Source: an uncultured Helicobacter sp.
GTDB lineage: Bacteria; Campylobacterota; Campylobacteria; Campylobacterales; Helicobacteraceae
Assembly (NCBI GenBank): GCA_944326445.1
Contig: CALVDZ010000003.1
Span: forward strand, 124,001 to 188,000
Length of the DNA stretch: 64,000 bases
Direction of reading: 5' to 3'
Shown: piece after piece, positions 17,289-26,307 of the stretch
Layout: each line of letters starts with the position of its first letter
How positions within the stretch are numbered: position 1 is the first letter of the stretch
The notes under the pieces: model-generated
What the model was told of the DNA's origin: nothing
The model's database searches: none
Seen by the model: the letters and a program-made list of their open reading frames with translations, nothing else
Position numbers and translations under genes: made by a program

Positions 17289-18210
17289 CGTCTTTCTTTT
17301 GATAGATTTGTGGATAAAACACCTTAAAGCGTTTGTGAAACCAAAACCAGCTACTTGGGCTAGATTCTATCGCTTTTTGCGTAATGCGCGCTTGGGCTTG
17401 CGTGGCTTGTAAGATGTCTTTAGCCATATCGGAGGTGTTTTGCGCTCTGATTGGTTCAAAAAACCGCACCTCATAGCGCGAATAATCGTCGTTAAAATCA
17501 ATAAACACGGGCACGATCGCCACGCCAAAGCGGCGCGAGAGCACAGAAGCGATGGTGGTATGCGTGGCGCGTTTGCCAAAAAACTCCACTTCCACCCCCT
17601 CATTTAGCCCGATATTTTGATCGACTAAAATCCCCACAAGCGCGTTTTTTTGGGCATACATTTTGAGCAGGTGCTTGAATGCGCCCTTTTTGTCTATCAT
17701 ACGCACGCCATTGCTCTCGCGCCGCTTGATAATCATATGGTTGATAGGCTCAAACTGCGTGAGACGCCCAAGGGACGCCATCTGACACATACGATAACGC
17801 GGAGGGAGGATCGTCGCCATCGCTTCCCAATACCCAAAATGCGCGGAGATGAGCACCGCCCCGCCGTCTTTGGCGATAGATTCTGTGATGAAATGCTCGT
17901 TTGTGAATCTAAAGCGCGCAGCGTATTTGTGGGGATTAAGATACACCACGCGAATGCTCTCTAGCAGCACAAAGGCAAAATTGTCATAGCAGCGGCGGAT
18001 AATGGCGTGCCTTTGGGCGTGTGTGAGGCTCTCCCCATAGACAAACTCAAGGTTTGCATACGCATCGGCGTATCGGCGTTTATCAAGTGTGTGAAAGAGC
18101 CAACCAAGCGCGCGTATATGCCACACAAAGAATCTATGCGGGATATGCGCGAGATAGCGCCCAAGCACTCCGCTAGCAATCTCTAGGAGCAAAATCGCGG
18201 GCTTTAGCAT
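17275..18210 (-). CDS. htrB: Lipid A late acyltransferase (HtrB/LpxL family)
   Basis: A 311-residue inner-membrane acyltransferase of the LpxL/HtrB family that adds a secondary acyl chain to lipid A. An N-terminal hydrophobic segment anchors it. The catalytic H(X4)E-type motif appears as SAHFGYWEAM near residue 122. Further family segments are GILVDQNIGLNEGVEVEFFG and ATHTTIASVLSRR. It overlaps the waaC start by seven bases and mlaE by 14, so it lies within one envelope operon in the same order as in H. pylori up to this gene. Which acyl chain is used cannot be read from sequence. Confidence 0.88.
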   Translation of the reverse strand: MLKPAILLLEIASGVLGRYLAHIPHRFFVWHIRALGWLFHTLDKRRYADAYANLEFVYGESLTHAQRHAIIRRCYDNFAFVLLESIRVVYLNPHKYAARFRFTNEHFITESIAKDGGAVLISAHFGYWEAMATILPPRYRMCQMASLGRLTQFEPINHMIIKRRESNGVRMIDKKGAFKHLLKMYAQKNALVGILVDQNIGLNEGVEVEFFGKRATHTTIASVLSRRFGVAIVPVFIDFNDDYSRYEVRFFEPIRAQNTSDMAKDILQATQAQARITQKAIESSPSSWFWFHKRFKVFYPQIYQKKDDGQI

Positions 18211-19286
18211 ACAATCTCCTTGTGTTTTTGGCTAAGCAATGTGAGGGCGCATTTGGCAATCTCACTAGGCGCGATGTTGTTTATCGAAAAGTCGTTTTTG
18301 TCATAAGTGGGGTTGTCGCTGCCGCTTAGCGTGAGGTTGGATTCTCCTAGGAGTTTAAATCGCTGTGCGGGGGTGTTGCCATAGAGCGTGAGTGAATCTC
18401 GCCCCAATGCCCACGCTAGGTGCGTGATACCCGTATCCCCGCCGATGATGAGATCCATTTGCGCTATGAGGGCTTTTATGCTATCTAGGCTGAGGTTGCT
18501 AAGTGGCGTGATGGCGTGTGAATCTCTAAATGGCGTGAGGGCGGGGGATTGTAGGATTTGGGTGGCTTTGTGTGTGGCTTTGTGCGTGAGGAGCAAAATC
18601 TGTGCGCTGCGCAAATGCTCGCATATGAGGGCGAGGGCTTTGGCAAAAAGCGCGGGATTGTAAGTCTTAGAGGGCAGGGAAGATTCTAAAACGCACAGGA
18701 TATAGGGGCGAGATTGGAGTTTGGGGGCGATAGGGGCGAGGGCGTGTGGCGTGTGGGCAAAGGATAGGGCTTTGTGTGAGAGCATATCAGGGAGTGAGGG
18801 CTGTGAATCTTTAGCGATGTGCAAAATCTCTTTAGCCTTATGCAGTAGGAGTGCGTTGCGCTTTAGGATATTTTCTTCATAGGCGATTTGGACGCGATGT
18901 GTGTAAAAAAGCGCGCTTAAAAGTTCTTTGGCAGAGCCAAAGCCAAAGCCCACAAAATGGCGTTTGCGCAAAAATGCGCCAATAAGCGCGGATTTGATAA
19001 GTCCTTGCATATCGATGAGTATGTCAAAAGCAGGGAGTTTGGCAAGCCTCTTTGCGAGTTGGAATTTTTGGGCTAGGGATTGGCGTTTGAGCGTGATGAC
19101 TTCTAGAGAATCTATGCAGGGCGAGTGCGCCAAAATATCGCTAAATCGTGAATCCACAAACCAAGTGAGGTGGATTGTATAAGCTCGCTTGAGTTCTTGC
19201 ACAAAATCCGGCAAAAACGCCGCGCTCACGATACAATCCCCCAAGGCTGAAAGGCGGATAATGCCCACGCGCAGAGTTGCTCCCAT
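18204..19286 (-). CDS. waaC: Lipopolysaccharide heptosyltransferase I
   Basis: A 360-residue GT9 glycosyltransferase that adds the first heptose to Kdo of the LPS core. N-terminal IIRLSALGDCIVS is the family start. The later YILCVLESSLPSKTYNPALF and DLIIGGDTGITHLAWALG (the ADP-heptose site) are intact. ATG 19284-19286 has AGGGCGCGAAA upstream. It sits between ppx and htrB, as in H. pylori. WaaF would be the close alternative, but the context supports WaaC. Confidence 0.88.
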   Translation of the reverse strand: MGATLRVGIIRLSALGDCIVSAAFLPDFVQELKRAYTIHLTWFVDSRFSDILAHSPCIDSLEVITLKRQSLAQKFQLAKRLAKLPAFDILIDMQGLIKSALIGAFLRKRHFVGFGFGSAKELLSALFYTHRVQIAYEENILKRNALLLHKAKEILHIAKDSQPSLPDMLSHKALSFAHTPHALAPIAPKLQSRPYILCVLESSLPSKTYNPALFAKALALICEHLRSAQILLLTHKATHKATQILQSPALTPFRDSHAITPLSNLSLDSIKALIAQMDLIIGGDTGITHLAWALGRDSLTLYGNTPAQRFKLLGESNLTLSGSDNPTYDKNDFSINNIAPSEIAKCALTLLSQKHKEIVC

Positions 19287-19297
19287 TTTCGCGCCCT

Positions 19298-20776
19298 TTA
19301 GTGAATCTCAACAAAGAGCCTAGGGGTGGGCTTTTGGAGGCGTGGGAGGTATTCTCTAGCGAGGTAGAGGGGGTGCGTGGAGTGGATATGCAGGTAGATG
19401 TCCTCGCCCATATGCTCACATTCTAGAGTGATTTTTTGGCGCAAATCGCGGGCTTTTAGGAGGCATTGGGCTAGCCCTAGGATAAAGCTAAGCCACTGAA
19501 TCTGTGGCAGCGGAGGCATATGGGATTCTAAAATCGGGGCGAGCTTTGGGATTTTTTTGTCACTATACTCGATAAGTAGGGCGATGAGCTCTCTGTGCGC
19601 GTGTGAGAATCCATACTCTAGCCCATTAAGCAGGATATACGCGCCGTGCAGATTGCTCTGATAGAAGTTCAAAGTCGTGCCAATGGGGCTAAGGTAGGCG
19701 GCAATGCCAAGCACATAGCGCAGATTCTCATCGCATTTATGACAGGGCGAGAGCGTGTCAAAAAGCTCTAGGGCTAGGGATTTGAGCGTGTTTGCGTATT
19801 TTTTTTGCAAGCAAAATCGCTCTTGGAGGCTTGCTACCGAGGGATTAAATCCCTTTGGGAATTGGTAGTGCTGGTTGCGCAACAAATCTGCCAAAAACAC
19901 GCCCTCGCGCACGCCCACGCCGCTTGTGATGACTTCCTTTGCGCCCAAATGCTCTAGGAAGCTCGCAAAAATCAGCACGCCGCTTGTGATGGTATCGAGC
20001 CTATCTTGCGGGATAGGGAGGTTTTGGAGCTTGTGGAGGGGGGAAGTGGTGATTTTGTCAAAAAGCTTTTTGTGCTCTTTGGGGTTAAACTCATAGCCGT
20101 GGATTCTATTGAGCGGATACTCTGTGTGTTTGATGAGCATTTTTGCCACCGCCCTAATCGTCCCGCCTATGCCAAACACTCTTTCGTGGTGGTAATGCGC
20201 GGGGATTTTGGCAAGTTCTTGCTTGATGTAGGCTCTCGCACCCTCAATATCGTTGCGCTTGTCAAAAAACAATTCTTTTATGCGAATGGTGCCGATATTG
20301 AGCGAGATGAGATCGGTGATTTTGCCCCCTTGGATAAAGGCGCATTCTGTGCTACCCCCGCCGATATCAATCGTGATACCATCTTTTTTGTGTAAGAGAT
20401 TAGCGCACGCCACGCCACCATAAAAGGCTTCTTTTTGTCCGTCTATGACTTTGATACTAAGCTTGCATTCTTTTTTTACGCGAGCGAGGAAGTCTCTAGC
20501 ATTTGGCGCGTCCCTAATGGCAGAAGTCGCCACACAAAAGAGCTTGGTGGTTTTGTAGCTTTTGGCTATGTCTAAAAATTCTTTGATTGCGCCTAATGCG
20601 CGCTGCATAGGGGCTTCTTGGAGCATACCACCATTTTCATAGCAGCCTTCAGAGATACGCACTTTGGATTTTATCTCGTGGATTAGGTGAAAGCCAAAAC
20701 GGCTTGTTTTGCGGAATATCGCCATCCGCGCGGAGTTAGAACCAATGTCAATGACGCTGGTAACCTTTGCCATCAC
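19298..20776 (-). CDS. Ppx/GppA family exopolyphosphatase / pppGpp phosphohydrolase
   Basis: A 492-residue protein of the ASKHA-fold Ppx/GppA family. The phosphate-binding motifs are present: VIDIGSNSARMAIF at the N-terminus, TIDIGGGSTECAFIQGGKI near residue 133, and GIGGTIRAVAKML near residue 202. A C-terminal HD-like helical domain follows (YVLGIAAYLSPIG). In Campylobacterota such enzymes degrade polyphosphate or pppGpp; sequence alone does not decide which. Its start overlaps the ferredoxin stop by four bases (ATGA). Confidence 0.88.
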   Translation of the reverse strand: MMAKVTSVIDIGSNSARMAIFRKTSRFGFHLIHEIKSKVRISEGCYENGGMLQEAPMQRALGAIKEFLDIAKSYKTTKLFCVATSAIRDAPNARDFLARVKKECKLSIKVIDGQKEAFYGGVACANLLHKKDGITIDIGGGSTECAFIQGGKITDLISLNIGTIRIKELFFDKRNDIEGARAYIKQELAKIPAHYHHERVFGIGGTIRAVAKMLIKHTEYPLNRIHGYEFNPKEHKKLFDKITTSPLHKLQNLPIPQDRLDTITSGVLIFASFLEHLGAKEVITSGVGVREGVFLADLLRNQHYQFPKGFNPSVASLQERFCLQKKYANTLKSLALELFDTLSPCHKCDENLRYVLGIAAYLSPIGTTLNFYQSNLHGAYILLNGLEYGFSHAHRELIALLIEYSDKKIPKLAPILESHMPPLPQIQWLSFILGLAQCLLKARDLRQKITLECEHMGEDIYLHIHSTHPLYLAREYLPRLQKPTPRLFVEIH

Positions 20777-21024
20777 TCCGACCTTTTGAGCTGCTCGGAT
20801 TTGTAACGGAGTTCTTCGATGTTTTCTATATTGTCAGGATCTGGGATTATCGCATCTACGGGGCATACCGGGATACAATTTGGCTCATCATAATACCCTA
20901 TGCACTCGGTGCAACGATCGGGATCTATGATATAAAATGGATCGTCTGCGTCGATTGCTTCATTTGGGCATTCCTCCCTGCACGCATCGCAAGCAATACA
21001 CTCATCATTTATCATTAACGCCAT
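20773..21024 (-). CDS. fdx: 2[4Fe-4S] ferredoxin
   Basis: An 83-residue ferredoxin. Two cluster motifs are visible: CIACDACREECP near residue 9 and CTECIGYYDEPNCIPVCP near residue 37. The longer second motif, with extra residues between Cys, is typical of the YfhL/Allochromatium-type ferredoxins of low potential. ATG 21022-21024 has AAGGAGGCATA upstream; the longer frame to 21063 has no ribosome site. It heads the transcription unit with ppx, waaC and htrB, matching H. pylori. Likely electron carrier for central 2-oxoacid oxidoreductases or biosynthetic enzymes; partner not determined. Confidence 0.93.
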   Translation of the reverse strand: MALMINDECIACDACREECPNEAIDADDPFYIIDPDRCTECIGYYDEPNCIPVCPVDAIIPDPDNIENIEELRYKSEQLKRSE

Positions 21025-21188
21025 TATGCCTCCTTGAAAGTATAAAGTAGTGTTTTTAGCCAAAAGATTTTTAACTCTTCCTTAAAATGTCAAAAAATAC
21101 AGGCTTGCGTGGGGGTTTTGTGGAGATTCTTGGCAGAATCTCGGTGGTTTGGCTACAATAGCGCGACAATTTAAGACAAAGGCTAGCG

Positions 21189-22358
21189 ATGTTGCGATGT
21201 GGAGTCGTGGGGTATGGGTATTGGGGTGTGAATGTGGCGCGCACGATAGAATCTCTTGAGTGCGCGGAGCTCTATGCGCTGTGTGAGATAGAATCTACGC
21301 GCGCTAAGGAGGCGTTGGGGGCATTCCCACATTTGCGCATTTATGAGGATTTTGAAGAGTTTTTGGGCGATGAGAATATCGAGTGCGTGTGTATCATCAC
21401 GCCGCCACACACGCATTTTGCCCTCGCCAAAAAGGCTATAGAATCTAGAAAGCATCTCTTTGTCGAAAAGCCCCTGTGTATGAGCTATGCGCATTCACAA
21501 ATACTCTATGAACTAGCGGATAGGCATAATGTCGTGCTCTATTGCGATCATATCTTTTTGCACGCGCCTGCGGTGGAGTATCTCAAAGCCCATATCGCTG
21601 ATTTTGGCAATATCGTCTCCATTACCGCGCGGCGTATCAATCTAGGGTTGTTTCAGAGTGCTACTGATGTGGTGTGGGATCTCGCAATCCACGATTTGAG
21701 TATTATTGATTATCTCATAGGGCTTGATGTGAGGCGTGTGAGTGTCTTTAGGCAAAAATACCTCAACTACCCCAACGACGCCTTTGCCGTGCTAAGCTTA
21801 GAGCTTACAAATAATGTTATCGTGATGATTAATGTCTCGTGGCTCTCGCCTATTAAGGTGCGTGAGATCACCATCGGTGGGAGTAGGCAGACTGCCATCT
21901 ATGATGAGACGCGCTCTGATAAACTCAGAATCTACACAAGCGGCGTAGTGCTAGAGCAAAACCTCCAAACCCCCGCCCTGCACCAAATGATGATTAAATA
22001 CCGCCTAGGCGAGGTGCAAACGCCAGAGATCACTAAAGAGCTCGCACTTGATAGGAGTATCAAAGCCTTTGTGCGATTGGTGGAAGCAAAAATGCGTGAG
22101 AATACAGAATCTAGGAGTGTGAAAAATGCCCAGAGCGTGCAAAACGCCGATAGTAGCGTGGATAAGACAGATAAGGCGGGCAATGCGGATGGTTTGGGTG
22201 GTTTGGGCGAGGCGGCACACCAAAATACGCACAACGGCACGCAATCCCGCTTAGAGATTCACAAAGATGCGCAATCTCTACTATGGGGCGAGGCGGAGTA
22301 TCGGGCGCACACCTTGCGCGTTATGGCAGTGCTTGAGCGTCTGCGTGAGGCGCGCTAG
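21189..22358 (+). CDS. Gfo/Idh/MocA family oxidoreductase
   Basis: A 389-residue NAD(P)-dependent sugar oxidoreductase. The Rossmann motif GVVGYGYWGVN starts at residue 5. The catalytic-region motif FVEKPLCMS lies near residue 92 and DLAIHDLSIIDYL near residue 171. Relatives such as WlbA oxidise UDP-sugars for surface glycans. Between about residues 302 and 362 there is a low-complexity Asn/Ser/Gly stretch (NTESRSVKNAQSVQNADSS...), unusual for the family and rich in the window's repeat motif. Its last 38 bases overlap the convergent DUF2393 gene. Start ATG 21189 has AAAGG six bases upstream. Substrate unknown. Confidence 0.85.
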   Translation: MLRCGVVGYGYWGVNVARTIESLECAELYALCEIESTRAKEALGAFPHLRIYEDFEEFLGDENIECVCIITPPHTHFALAKKAIESRKHLFVEKPLCMSYAHSQILYELADRHNVVLYCDHIFLHAPAVEYLKAHIADFGNIVSITARRINLGLFQSATDVVWDLAIHDLSIIDYLIGLDVRRVSVFRQKYLNYPNDAFAVLSLELTNNVIVMINVSWLSPIKVREITIGGSRQTAIYDETRSDKLRIYTSGVVLEQNLQTPALHQMMIKYRLGEVQTPEITKELALDRSIKAFVRLVEAKMRENTESRSVKNAQSVQNADSSVDKTDKAGNADGLGGLGEAAHQNTHNGTQSRLEIHKDAQSLLWGEAEYRAHTLRVMAVLERLREAR

Positions 22359-22938
22359 ATTCTATGGCTTGATGAGAGGGCGTGTGTTGGTAGGATTGGA
22401 GGAGCTTGTTTAGCCCATTGCTACTATGGCAGTCGATGTGGAGGGTGTAGTCAAAGGGCAGCGTGGGAGTGAAGTTGTCAAAGATGAGCTGAAACTCTTG
22501 ACTTTGTCCGGGCGAAAGGGCTAGGGGGATAATCTGCTTGTAATGGCGTTTGGGATAAATACCGCTAAGGGGCTTTAAAAACCCATCGTGCAGGATATCC
22601 ACGCTCACCTCACACAGGCTAAATGGCGCAAAGCCTATGTTTGTTACATTTGCCTGCACAAAAAATGCGTTGGTGTATTCGAGGCGTTTGCTCTGCAATA
22701 CCTCAATATCGCTCTTATAGAGGAGCTGCTGCATACAAAACTGCAGGATAAAAGGCGCGCTAATAAAAAGCACGATACTAAGAAAAAAGAAAAATTTAGA
22801 AGAAAACCTACGCCCTCGCAGCAGCAGCCCGAGCATAAAAAACAAAATAAACACCACAAAGAGCATACTCATAATGGCGATTTCATAAAAGGCGAAAGTG
22901 TCAAAAAAGTTTTGGATAAGGACTATGATATCTTGCAT
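22321..22938 (-). CDS. DUF2393-like membrane protein
   Basis: A 205-residue protein with two hydrophobic helices (about residues 17-39 and 47-70). A soluble domain with beta-rich pattern follows (VQANVTNIGFAPFSLCEVSV), as in DUF2393 proteins of Campylobacterota. No function is established. It lies four bases downstream of hisIE on the same strand and its 3' end overlaps the convergent oxidoreductase gene by 38 bases. The C-terminal 25 residues are polar and probably unstructured. Confidence 0.7.
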   Translation of the reverse strand: MQDIIVLIQNFFDTFAFYEIAIMSMLFVVFILFFMLGLLLRGRRFSSKFFFFLSIVLFISAPFILQFCMQQLLYKSDIEVLQSKRLEYTNAFFVQANVTNIGFAPFSLCEVSVDILHDGFLKPLSGIYPKRHYKQIIPLALSPGQSQEFQLIFDNFTPTLPFDYTLHIDCHSSNGLNKLLQSYQHTPSHQAIESSAPHADAQALP

Positions 22939-22941
22939 AAT

Positions 22942-23715
22942 CTAGTCTTGGCGGGAGTTTTTCTCCTCTATCCCGCTTACACCCTCCCGCCTTTGGAGCT
23001 CTTGGCGGATTCTATCGGGGCTTATGCCATAGAGCCCAAGCCCAACAAGTGCGTGATACACGAGATCGCTACATTCATAGATGATGTCCTCACTCCTGCC
23101 GTCTTTGAGCGCGAAAGTCAGCTCCCCAGCTTCCTCGATGATTTTTTTGCAAATGGTATTGATACCCTTAGCATACAAAGACGCGGTATAAGAGCTCTGC
23201 GGATCGCTAGAGCGTTTGTGCATAATCGTATGATAGAGAGAATCCACAATGCCATAGAGCTTGGTGGTATCAATAAGTGGCGTGGAAGTGGCGTGAGAAT
23301 TGTTGGTAGATTCTATAGAATCTAGGGTTGTAAAGAAGCAGCTTTTTGCCCCCGTGTGGCACGCCACGCCCACTTGACGCACCATAAAGAGCAGGGTGTC
23401 GCCATCGCAATCTAGCTTGATAGATTCTATATGTTGGAGATGTCCGCTCTGCTCGCCCTTTTGCCAAATGCGCTGTTTGGAGCGCGAGAAGTAGTGCGCG
23501 AGCTTGCTTTGCATACTTAAGCGCAGAGATTCTTTGCTGCTGTAGGCGAGCATTAGCACGGAGTTGTCCTCTATGCTTTGGGCGATGGTGGGGATTAGAG
23601 GGGATTTCTCCCAATCAATAGCACCAAGGCATTGCGCGAGTGAATCTGATACGAGAGCGCGCGAGGTGCTTGCCTCGTGTGTGGATTGCGTAGATTCTGT
23701 GGGGTGTGGGTTCAT
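22942..23715 (-). CDS. hisIE: Bifunctional phosphoribosyl-AMP cyclohydrolase / phosphoribosyl-ATP diphosphatase
   Basis: Catalyses steps two and three of histidine synthesis. The HisI half (about residues 30-140) carries LDCDGDTLLFMVRQ, with the metal-binding Asp residues, and ACHTGAKSCFF with the zinc Cys. The HisE half (about residues 160-245) carries ICKKIIEEAGELTFAL and YECSDLVYHALVGL. The two are fused, as in many bacteria. A repeat-derived Ser/Thr-rich stretch lies in the linker (about residues 140-160). The start ATG directly follows the SPFH-gene stop. hisF lies elsewhere in the window (46 kb), so the pathway genes are scattered. Confidence 0.93.
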   Translation of the reverse strand: MNPHPTESTQSTHEASTSRALVSDSLAQCLGAIDWEKSPLIPTIAQSIEDNSVLMLAYSSKESLRLSMQSKLAHYFSRSKQRIWQKGEQSGHLQHIESIKLDCDGDTLLFMVRQVGVACHTGAKSCFFTTLDSIESTNNSHATSTPLIDTTKLYGIVDSLYHTIMHKRSSDPQSSYTASLYAKGINTICKKIIEEAGELTFALKDGRSEDIIYECSDLVYHALVGLGLYGISPDRIRQELQRREGVSGIEEKNSRQD

Positions 23716-24840
23716 CTATTGCGCGCTCACGGTGCTTTGTCGCTTGCTTTTAGAATCTACCCAGATGTTTGGCACAGAGCCGCCCGGAGCGAGGAAAATC
23801 TGGGCGTTGTTATTTTCTTTGAGTGCTTCATTAAACTTGCCCTGCACCTCGATTTGGCGCAAGTCTAGCAGGCGTTGGCTAAGACTATCGGCGATGAGTT
23901 TGTTGGCTTGGGATTGGGCTTTGGCTTCGATGGTTATCGCGTCTGCCACACCTTGAGCCTTGACACGATTTGCGTCCGCCTCCCCCTTAGCAAGCGCAGC
24001 GACTTTTTCGGCTTCTTGCTTGGCTCTATCGACTTCATAGCGCACGCGCTCGGCTTCTTGCCTTGCGACTTGGACTTGCTCGATTTGGGCTTTTATCTTT
24101 TCAGGTAGCACGATCTCGCGCAGCTGCACGGAGGTGAGTATCACGGGATCGTTTTTAAACCGCTTGACTTCATTTTCCATATTGAGAGCTATTTCTTTGG
24201 CTATATCATCGCGCTTGGTGGGCAGCTCCTCGGCGGGATAACGCCCCACGACACTGCGCACGACATCACGCACCACGGGATTGATGATTTTTTGCTCCCA
24301 CGACAATCCATAAACAGAGATTGTGAGCGGGGCGTTGGTATCGTTTAGTTGGTATTGCACCGTGAGCTCAATCATCACCGTGAGTCCGCGAGAATCTAGC
24401 ACATTGATCGCATCGTTTCTAAATATCCCTTGGTTTTTGGCTATCGCCCCCATATCTTCGCTACGAGAGAAGTTTATCGTGCGCACACGCGTATCCACCA
24501 CAATCACTTCTTGAAAAAATGGGATAAAAAAGTGCAGTCCGGGCTGCAATGGCGTGGGCTCGTATTTACCCGTAGTAGCCTTAATCCCCACTTCACCGGA
24601 GTTGATGATCACAAAGGGGCGTTGGATGACAAGGATCAAAACAATAGCGATGAGAATGAGCAAAATCGTGAGCTTTTTGCCACTAGGCACGAAGTTGTTG
24701 AGGTTATTAAAGCCATCAAAGTTGCTGCCACCACCAAAAGGCGGTTTGTTATTATTGTCGCGCTTTGGCTCTGATGACTTATTGTCGTTATTCATCTGTG
24801 CGCGCTTGTTTTTGAGATGTTCATTGAGATCTATTGGCAT
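23716..24840 (-). CDS. SPFH/prohibitin family membrane protein
   Basis: A 374-residue membrane-anchored protein. After a polar, Asn-rich N-terminus of about 55 residues lies one hydrophobic helix (LTILLILIAIVLILVI). A prohibitin-type SPFH domain follows (about residues 80-260, e.g. GLHFFIPFFQEVIVVDTRVR). A long Ala/Glu/Lys coiled coil follows (about 255-330). Such proteins scaffold membrane microdomains and, in Escherichia coli, regulate FtsH. It sits between ilvE and hisIE on one strand with short gaps. ATG 24838-24840 has AAAGGACTGCT upstream. Confidence 0.88.
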   Translation of the reverse strand: MPIDLNEHLKNKRAQMNNDNKSSEPKRDNNNKPPFGGGSNFDGFNNLNNFVPSGKKLTILLILIAIVLILVIQRPFVIINSGEVGIKATTGKYEPTPLQPGLHFFIPFFQEVIVVDTRVRTINFSRSEDMGAIAKNQGIFRNDAINVLDSRGLTVMIELTVQYQLNDTNAPLTISVYGLSWEQKIINPVVRDVVRSVVGRYPAEELPTKRDDIAKEIALNMENEVKRFKNDPVILTSVQLREIVLPEKIKAQIEQVQVARQEAERVRYEVDRAKQEAEKVAALAKGEADANRVKAQGVADAITIEAKAQSQANKLIADSLSQRLLDLRQIEVQGKFNEALKENNNAQIFLAPGGSVPNIWVDSKSKRQSTVSAQ

Positions 24841-24849
24841 AGCAGTCCT

Positions 24850-25773
24850 TTAAATAAATGTGAGATATTTCCTGTATTTTTGGTTTTTGCCCTGCACGAT
24901 GGCAAAAAACTCTTCTTGAAGTCTCTTAGTGATAGCTCCGGCTTTGCCCTCGCCAATCACGCGCCAATCTAGCTCGCGCACCGGCGTGATCTCTGCGGCT
25001 GTCCCGGTGAAAAACGCTTCATCGGCGATATACACCTCATCGCGCGAGATTCTGCGCTGCTCTAGCGGGATACCGAGATCTTTGGCGAGCTCTACCACGG
25101 TGGCTTGTGTGATAGATTCTAAGGTATTGTCGTGTGGTGGGGTGATGAGCACGCCATCGCGCACGATAAAAAAGCACTCGCCACTTCCCTCCGCGATAAA
25201 GCCATTATCATCGAGAAGCAGGGCTTCCTCACAACCCGCGCTTATGGCTTCGTATTTTGCCATTTGGGAGTTGAGATAGCCGCCAGCGGATTTTGCCTTG
25301 CCCATATGGGATTTGGCGCAGTTGCGCACAAAGGAGCTTGTTTTGACTTTGATACCATATTTGAGTGCATCATCGCCCAGATACGCGCCCCACTCCCACG
25401 CAGCAATGGCGACATTCACAGGCGCGTTCGCGTGATAGAGCCCCATCACACCATAGCCTAGATAGATGAGCGGTCTGATATACACATTGGCTTTGTAATC
25501 GTCTTTGTTGGCGCGCAAAAGCTCGATTTGGGCGTTTTCGAGCTCTGTTTGCGTGTAGGGGCTTTTGATACACACGATTTTTGCCGAGTTGAGCAGTCGC
25601 TTTGTGTGATCTTGCAAGCGAAAAATCGCCAAACCTTCAGGCGTCATATACGCCCTCGTGCCCTCAAACACAGCGTTGCCATAATGCAGAGTGTGAGTCA
25701 AAATATGTGTGGTAGCCTCCGCCCACGGCACGAGCTTGCCGTCTTTCCAAATGTATTGCGCTTCTTTTAGCAT
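24850..25773 (-). CDS. ilvE: Branched-chain amino-acid aminotransferase
   Basis: PLP-dependent class IV aminotransferase making valine, leucine and isoleucine from the 2-oxo acids. The product has 307 residues from ATG 25771-25773, preceded by AAAGGAGTTAGT; the longer frame to 25833 lacks such a site. Motifs: HYGNAVFEGTRAY near residue 32, the lysine region KTSSFVRNCAKSHMGKAKSAGGYL, and EALLLDDNGFIAEGSGECFF. Next gene downstream is the SPFH protein (9-base gap). Confidence 0.94.
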   Translation of the reverse strand: MLKEAQYIWKDGKLVPWAEATTHILTHTLHYGNAVFEGTRAYMTPEGLAIFRLQDHTKRLLNSAKIVCIKSPYTQTELENAQIELLRANKDDYKANVYIRPLIYLGYGVMGLYHANAPVNVAIAAWEWGAYLGDDALKYGIKVKTSSFVRNCAKSHMGKAKSAGGYLNSQMAKYEAISAGCEEALLLDDNGFIAEGSGECFFIVRDGVLITPPHDNTLESITQATVVELAKDLGIPLEQRRISRDEVYIADEAFFTGTAAEITPVRELDWRVIGEGKAGAITKRLQEEFFAIVQGKNQKYRKYLTFI

Positions 25774-25870
25774 ACTAACTCCTTTGTGAATCTTAAGCCT
25801 CCTATCCCACAAACACCACTCTTTGCCTAGCAATACACCTAGCTAGCGAGTTCGTGAGAGGAGCACCACC

Positions 25871-25905
25871 ATGGGGCATTTTGGGATAAATCCAAAGAGC
25901 CCCAT
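25871..25905 (-). terminator. Hairpin after rpsI
   Basis: ATGGGGC (25871-25877) pairs with GCCCCAT (25899-25905), and the inner TTTGG/CCAAA adds a second stem. It lies 12 bases past the rpsI stop and about 100 bases before ilvE on the same strand. A run of T is lacking, so termination strength is uncertain. Confidence 0.5.
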
Positions 25906-25916
25906 AGCCCACAATC

Positions 25917-26306
25917 TTAGCGTTTTGAGAATTGTGGTGAGCGGCGAGCCTTTTTCTTACCATATTTTTTGCGCTCCACTACTCTTGAATCTCGTGTGAG
26001 CAAGCCCTTTGGCTTGAGTATCGCACGGAATGCGATATCGTAGCTATTAAGTGCTTTTGATATACCGTGTCTTAGGGCTTCAGCCTGTGCAGAATACCCG
26101 CCACCAAGCGTGCGAGCGATGATATCCACAGATTTTTCTTGCTTGGTTAGGATAAGGGGCTGCATTACCTTCATCTTGATGGCTTCGTGTCCGCCAAGCC
26201 AGTCATTAAGGCTTTGTCCATTGATAGTGAGTTTGCCACTACCGCTTTGTAGCCATACTTTTGCGACTGCTGTTTTTCTTTTTCCTGTTGCATATACTTT
26301 TGCCAT
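25917..26306 (-). CDS. rpsI: 30S ribosomal protein S9
   Basis: A 129-residue small-subunit protein with the S9 hallmarks: N-terminal YATGKRKTAVAKVWLQSGSG, the GGGYSAQAEALRHGISKAL segment, and the basic C-terminal tail ending SRVVERKKYGKKKARRSPQF and SKR, which reaches the P-site tRNA. It follows rplM with one base between the genes, the universal rplM-rpsI pair. Confidence 0.98.
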   Translation of the reverse strand: MAKVYATGKRKTAVAKVWLQSGSGKLTINGQSLNDWLGGHEAIKMKVMQPLILTKQEKSVDIIARTLGGGYSAQAEALRHGISKALNSYDIAFRAILKPKGLLTRDSRVVERKKYGKKKARRSPQFSKR

Positions 26307-26307
26307 A

